Assembly: GCA_945862785.1 (NCBI GenBank)
Contig: CAMAZB010000006.1
Location: 1 to 32,123, forward strand
Source of the DNA: an uncultured Clostridia bacterium
Lineage (GTDB): Bacteria > Bacillota > Clostridia > Oscillospirales > Oscillospiraceae
Length of the DNA stretch: 32,123 nt
Direction: 5' to 3'
Both the position numbers and the translations under genes were made by a program. The notes beneath the pieces are model-generated. The model was not told the DNA's origin, made no database searches, and was given only the letters and a program-made list of their open reading frames with translations. This document shows, one piece after another, positions 29,737-32,123 of the stretch. The first letter of the stretch is position 1; each line of letters opens with the position of its first letter.

Positions 29737-30504
29737 TCAGTCAAATATCCACGTTTTCACCATGGCAAAGGATTCCCGCAGATAATAATTCACTTCCAGG
29801 TGCCGCCAGGGCAGCTTCGCCGGAACGCCGAAAGCGTGTCCGTAGCCCTGCCGGGCGGCAATCAGCCGGGACCGGGCGATGTGGAAGTCGTTGGTGACGA
29901 CGGCCACCAAATTCTCCGCCGGGTCGATGCCCTGTTCCTCCAGCAGTTCCTTGGAAAAGGCGAAATTCTCCGCCGTATTCCCGGCCTGCTCCTCCATGAT
30001 CAGCCGCGCCGGGTCCACACCCCGGGCGGTGAGCCAGTCATACATGCACCGGGCCTCGGTGATCTCCTCGCCGTAGCCCAGTCCCCCGGTGAGTACTACG
30101 GGAACATCCGGGTTCTCTTCCAGATAGTCCAACGCCGCGGTCAGCCGGGTGTACAGGGACAGGGACGGCTGTGTGCCGTTGACGCCCGCGCCCAGCACCA
30201 CCACCGCGTCAGCGGGGAGGGCGGACGGGTCGGAGCTTCCAACGTTGATGACATAGATTTCTATGCAGATAAGCGGCACCAGCACCAGGGTCAGTGCTGT
30301 CTGGAAAATCCGCCGGCACAAGCGGCCCGTTTTGGATGCCTTCGCCCAGTGGCCCAGCAGCAGTTCCAAAACCAGCACTGCCGCCAGCCCCACCAGCAGA
30401 AAGCCGGAAAACCGCATTCCCCAAGCCCGGACGGTCAGCAGGACGGCGCCCGCCAGGGCCAGGACGGCCGCGATGACACACTGTATCTTTTCAGATGATC
30501 TCAT
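29737..30504 (-). CDS. YdcF/DUF218-family membrane protein
   Basis: The 255-aa product has three membrane segments (about 8-27, 33-50 and 68-88) followed by a DUF218 domain: DAVVVLGAGVNGTQPS, PVVLTGGLGYGEEITEA, EEQAGNTAENFAFSKELL and TNDFHIARSRLIA. DUF218 proteins (YdcF, ElyC, SanA) are linked to envelope integrity in enterobacteria; the biochemical role is open, although the domain binds nucleotide-like ligands in some reports. The domain most likely faces outside after an odd number of helices. The ribosome site is weak. It lies 21 bases after the ABC-F gene. Confidence 0.85.
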   Translation of the reverse strand: MRSSEKIQCVIAAVLALAGAVLLTVRAWGMRFSGFLLVGLAAVLVLELLLGHWAKASKTGRLCRRIFQTALTLVLVPLICIEIYVINVGSSDPSALPADAVVVLGAGVNGTQPSLSLYTRLTAALDYLEENPDVPVVLTGGLGYGEEITEARCMYDWLTARGVDPARLIMEEQAGNTAENFAFSKELLEEQGIDPAENLVAVVTNDFHIARSRLIAARQGYGHAFGVPAKLPWRHLEVNYYLRESFAMVKTWIFD

Positions 30505-30525
30505 TGGTATATTTCCCCGGCAGGG

Positions 30526-32123
30526 TCAGTCCCCCGCCTCCTCGCTGAGTTGTTCCCACTTCTCATAGAGCGCGTCCAGCTCCGCCTGGGCAGTCTCTTT
30601 CTCCTGCACCAGCGCATTCAGTTTCTCATAGTCGCAGGCGGCGGCCTCCATGTCGGCGTCCAGCGCCGTGATCCGCTCCTCCGCCTTGGCGATATCCCGC
30701 TCACAGATGGTGAGCTGCCGCCGGGCGGCCTGCTGGGCCTTGTTGCCCCGGACGGGCCGCTCCACCTTTTCCTTCACGGGCTTGGGCGGCTCCACCTTCT
30801 CCGCTTCCTCCTGGGCCTTCATCTGGCGGTATTGAGCAAAGCCCATGGGATAGTCGGTGATGGTGCCGTTTGCCAGCTCCCAGATGCGGGTGGCGAAGCG
30901 ATTGATGAAATAGCGGTCATGGCTGACGAACAGCAGTGTGCCGTCATAGGCCTCCACCGCCTCCTCGATCCATTCCCGGGAGGCGATGTCCAGGTGGTTG
31001 GTGGGCTCGTCCAGAATCAGGAAGTTGATGTCGTCGTCCATCAGCATACAAAGCCGCAGACGGCTCTGTTCGCCGCCGGACAGGACGGACACGGGCTTCA
31101 ATACATCCTCGCCCCGGAAGTCATAGGCCGCCAGCCTATTTCGGGCGCTCTGGGCCGACAGGCCCCGCTTGGCGGCCATCATGTTCTCCACCATGTTCCA
31201 GTCCGGGTGGTCGAAGCGGACGATCTGGGGCAGATACGCCGCCTTCACCTGGGGGCCGGTGCGGATACGCCCATCGTCCGGGTACAGCTCTCCCATGATC
31301 ATCTTTATTAAAGTAGATTTACCAGTGCCATTATCTCCAATGAGGGCGATGCGCTCGCCCCCCTCGATCTTCAGATTGATGCCGTCGAACAGGTGCTTGT
31401 CCCCATAGGATTTTGCAAGGTTCCGCAGGGCCAGCACCTCGTCGCCGTGGAACTCAGCGGTGGAAAACCGGGCGTCGATCTTCCGCGCCTTGGTGGGCTT
31501 GGCGGTAGTCCGCATCCGCTCGATGCGCTTTTCCATGGAGATGGCCCGGCGGTAGGTCTTGTCCATACCCTGGAACGCCCACATCCGAAGCTGCTCCGCC
31601 GCCTTTTCCAGTTGGTCGATCTTGGCCTGTTCCTTCTCGTACTGCTTCATCCGCTCCTGGAACCGGCGCTCCTTCTCCACAGCGTAAAAGCTGTAATTGC
31701 CGCTGTAAAACTCCGCCTTACCGTCCTCGATCTCAATGACTCTCGTGACAATGCGGTCCAGAAAATAGCGGTCATGGGAGATGGCCACCACCGTGCCCCG
31801 GAAGCCCCGGATGTACTCCTCCAGCCACTCTGTGGCGTGGAGGTCCAGGTGGTTGGTAGGCTCGTCCAGCAGCAGGATGTCCGTGTCCTCCAGGATCAGG
31901 CGGCCCAGATTCACCCGGGTCTTTTCACCGCCGGACAGGCTGTCAAACAGCTGCTTTCGCTGCTCGTCGGAAATGGACAGGCCGTTGGCAATTTTATTCA
32001 CCGCCACGTCGGTGTCGTAACCGCCGAACACCTCGAATTTTTCGCTGAGGGCGCCATACCGCCGCAGCGTGGCGGGATCGGTGTCGCCCTCCGCCATCCG
32101 GGCGGTGAGCCGCTCCATCTCCT
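30526..32123 (-). CDS. ABC-F family ATPase, 5' end outside the window
   Basis: This frame continues past the right edge, so the N-terminus with the first Walker A is missing. Visible: signature 1 LSGGEKTRVNLGR, Walker B LLLDEPTNHLD, and the inter-domain P-site linker with long charged helices (about 150-210, ERRFQERMKQYEKEQAKIDQ). The second ATPase follows with Walker A GDNGTGKST, signature LSGGEQSRLRLC and DEPTNHLD. A charged tail (KPVKEKVERPVRG) and a C-terminal coiled coil (last 70 residues) end the protein. ABC-F proteins act on ribosomes, with or without antibiotic protection, not as transporters. The coiled-coil C-terminus recalls Uup/YdiF-type members. There is no basis to call resistance. 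Confidence 0.93.
   Translation of the reverse strand, partial: EMERLTARMAEGDTDPATLRRYGALSEKFEVFGGYDTDVAVNKIANGLSISDEQRKQLFDSLSGGEKTRVNLGRLILEDTDILLLDEPTNHLDLHATEWLEEYIRGFRGTVVAISHDRYFLDRIVTRVIEIEDGKAEFYSGNYSFYAVEKERRFQERMKQYEKEQAKIDQLEKAAEQLRMWAFQGMDKTYRRAISMEKRIERMRTTAKPTKARKIDARFSTAEFHGDEVLALRNLAKSYGDKHLFDGINLKIEGGERIALIGDNGTGKSTLIKMIMGELYPDDGRIRTGPQVKAAYLPQIVRFDHPDWNMVENMMAAKRGLSAQSARNRLAAYDFRGEDVLKPVSVLSGGEQSRLRLCMLMDDDINFLILDEPTNHLDIASREWIEEAVEAYDGTLLFVSHDRYFINRFATRIWELANGTITDYPMGFAQYRQMKAQEEAEKVEPPKPVKEKVERPVRGNKAQQAARRQLTICERDIAKAEERITALDADMEAAACDYEKLNALVQEKETAQAELDALYEKWEQLSEEAGD

Noticed and set aside
30526-32123. Antibiotic-resistance ABC-F protein
   Set aside because: The visible part lacks features that would place it in a known resistance subgroup; housekeeping ABC-F proteins look the same at this level.

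Overview
This 32-kb chromosomal window is GC-rich, gene-dense and almost entirely housekeeping in character. The genes point to a strictly anaerobic, high-GC member of the Clostridia, most likely Oscillospiraceae (Flavonifractor/Oscillibacter-like). This is an inference from an ECF-truA block, a ClpE-type zinc-finger Clp ATPase, an EFR1-type flavodoxin-ferredoxin, a 2-hydroxyacyl-CoA dehydratase activase-related protein, QueH, UPF0210/UPF0237 and UPF0735 proteins, strong AGGAGG ribosome sites and many palindromic intergenic repeats. No phage, transposase, CRISPR array, rRNA or tRNA was seen.

Layout. Bases 1-203 are the 3' end of the housekeeping sigma factor gene, ending at a bidirectional hairpin shared with a convergent P-loop ATPase gene (291-1358). 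A D-Ala-D-Ala carboxypeptidase-like gene (1540-2616) has its own extended -10 promoter. From 13.9 kb down to 2.7 kb everything reads leftward. A strong promoter (13867-13896) starts a long run: methyltransferase, VanZ-like protein, ecfA1, ecfA2, ecfT, an unknown membrane-anchored protein, truA, a DUF5711 protein, a CvpA-family protein and clpE. A small Cys-rich protein and an EFR1 protein follow. Bases 13969-18205 hold a two-gene operon encoding an acyl-CoA dehydratase activase-related protein split into two polypeptides, with a promoter/operator candidate facing divergent queH (18421-18984). Next come a 70-aa unknown, the UPF0210 (PFL family) / UPF0237 ACT pair, and the aspartate-pathway block UPF0735-hom-lysC. 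The last block (32.1 to 24.8 kb, leftward) runs ABC-F ATPase, YdcF-like protein, flavodoxin-like protein, prfA, a Sua5-CoaE fusion and an M18 aminopeptidase, ending at a clean terminator.

How the genes work together. The ECF genes encode the shared energising module for vitamin/micronutrient uptake; no S-component is in view. lysC and hom carry out steps 1 and 3 of the aspartate family, with UPF0735 as a plausible ACT-type regulator. prfA, Sua5-CoaE, truA, queH and the ABC-F gene all serve translation or tRNA modification.

Most unusual observations: (1) a roughly 160-bp structured intergenic element present twice (21506-21667 and 29046-29204), whose base changes preserve pairing best in minus-strand RNA, with one copy bracketed exactly by perfect 28-bp direct repeats; (2) the Sua5-CoaE fusion; (3) the split activase with an inverted repeat over its promoter; (4) a P-loop ATPase with Asn in place of the Walker A Ser/Thr. 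Several ORF-track starts are corrected here using ribosome binding sites (clpE, ecfA1, the methyltransferase, both activase halves, UPF0210, prfA, flavodoxin, DUF5711).
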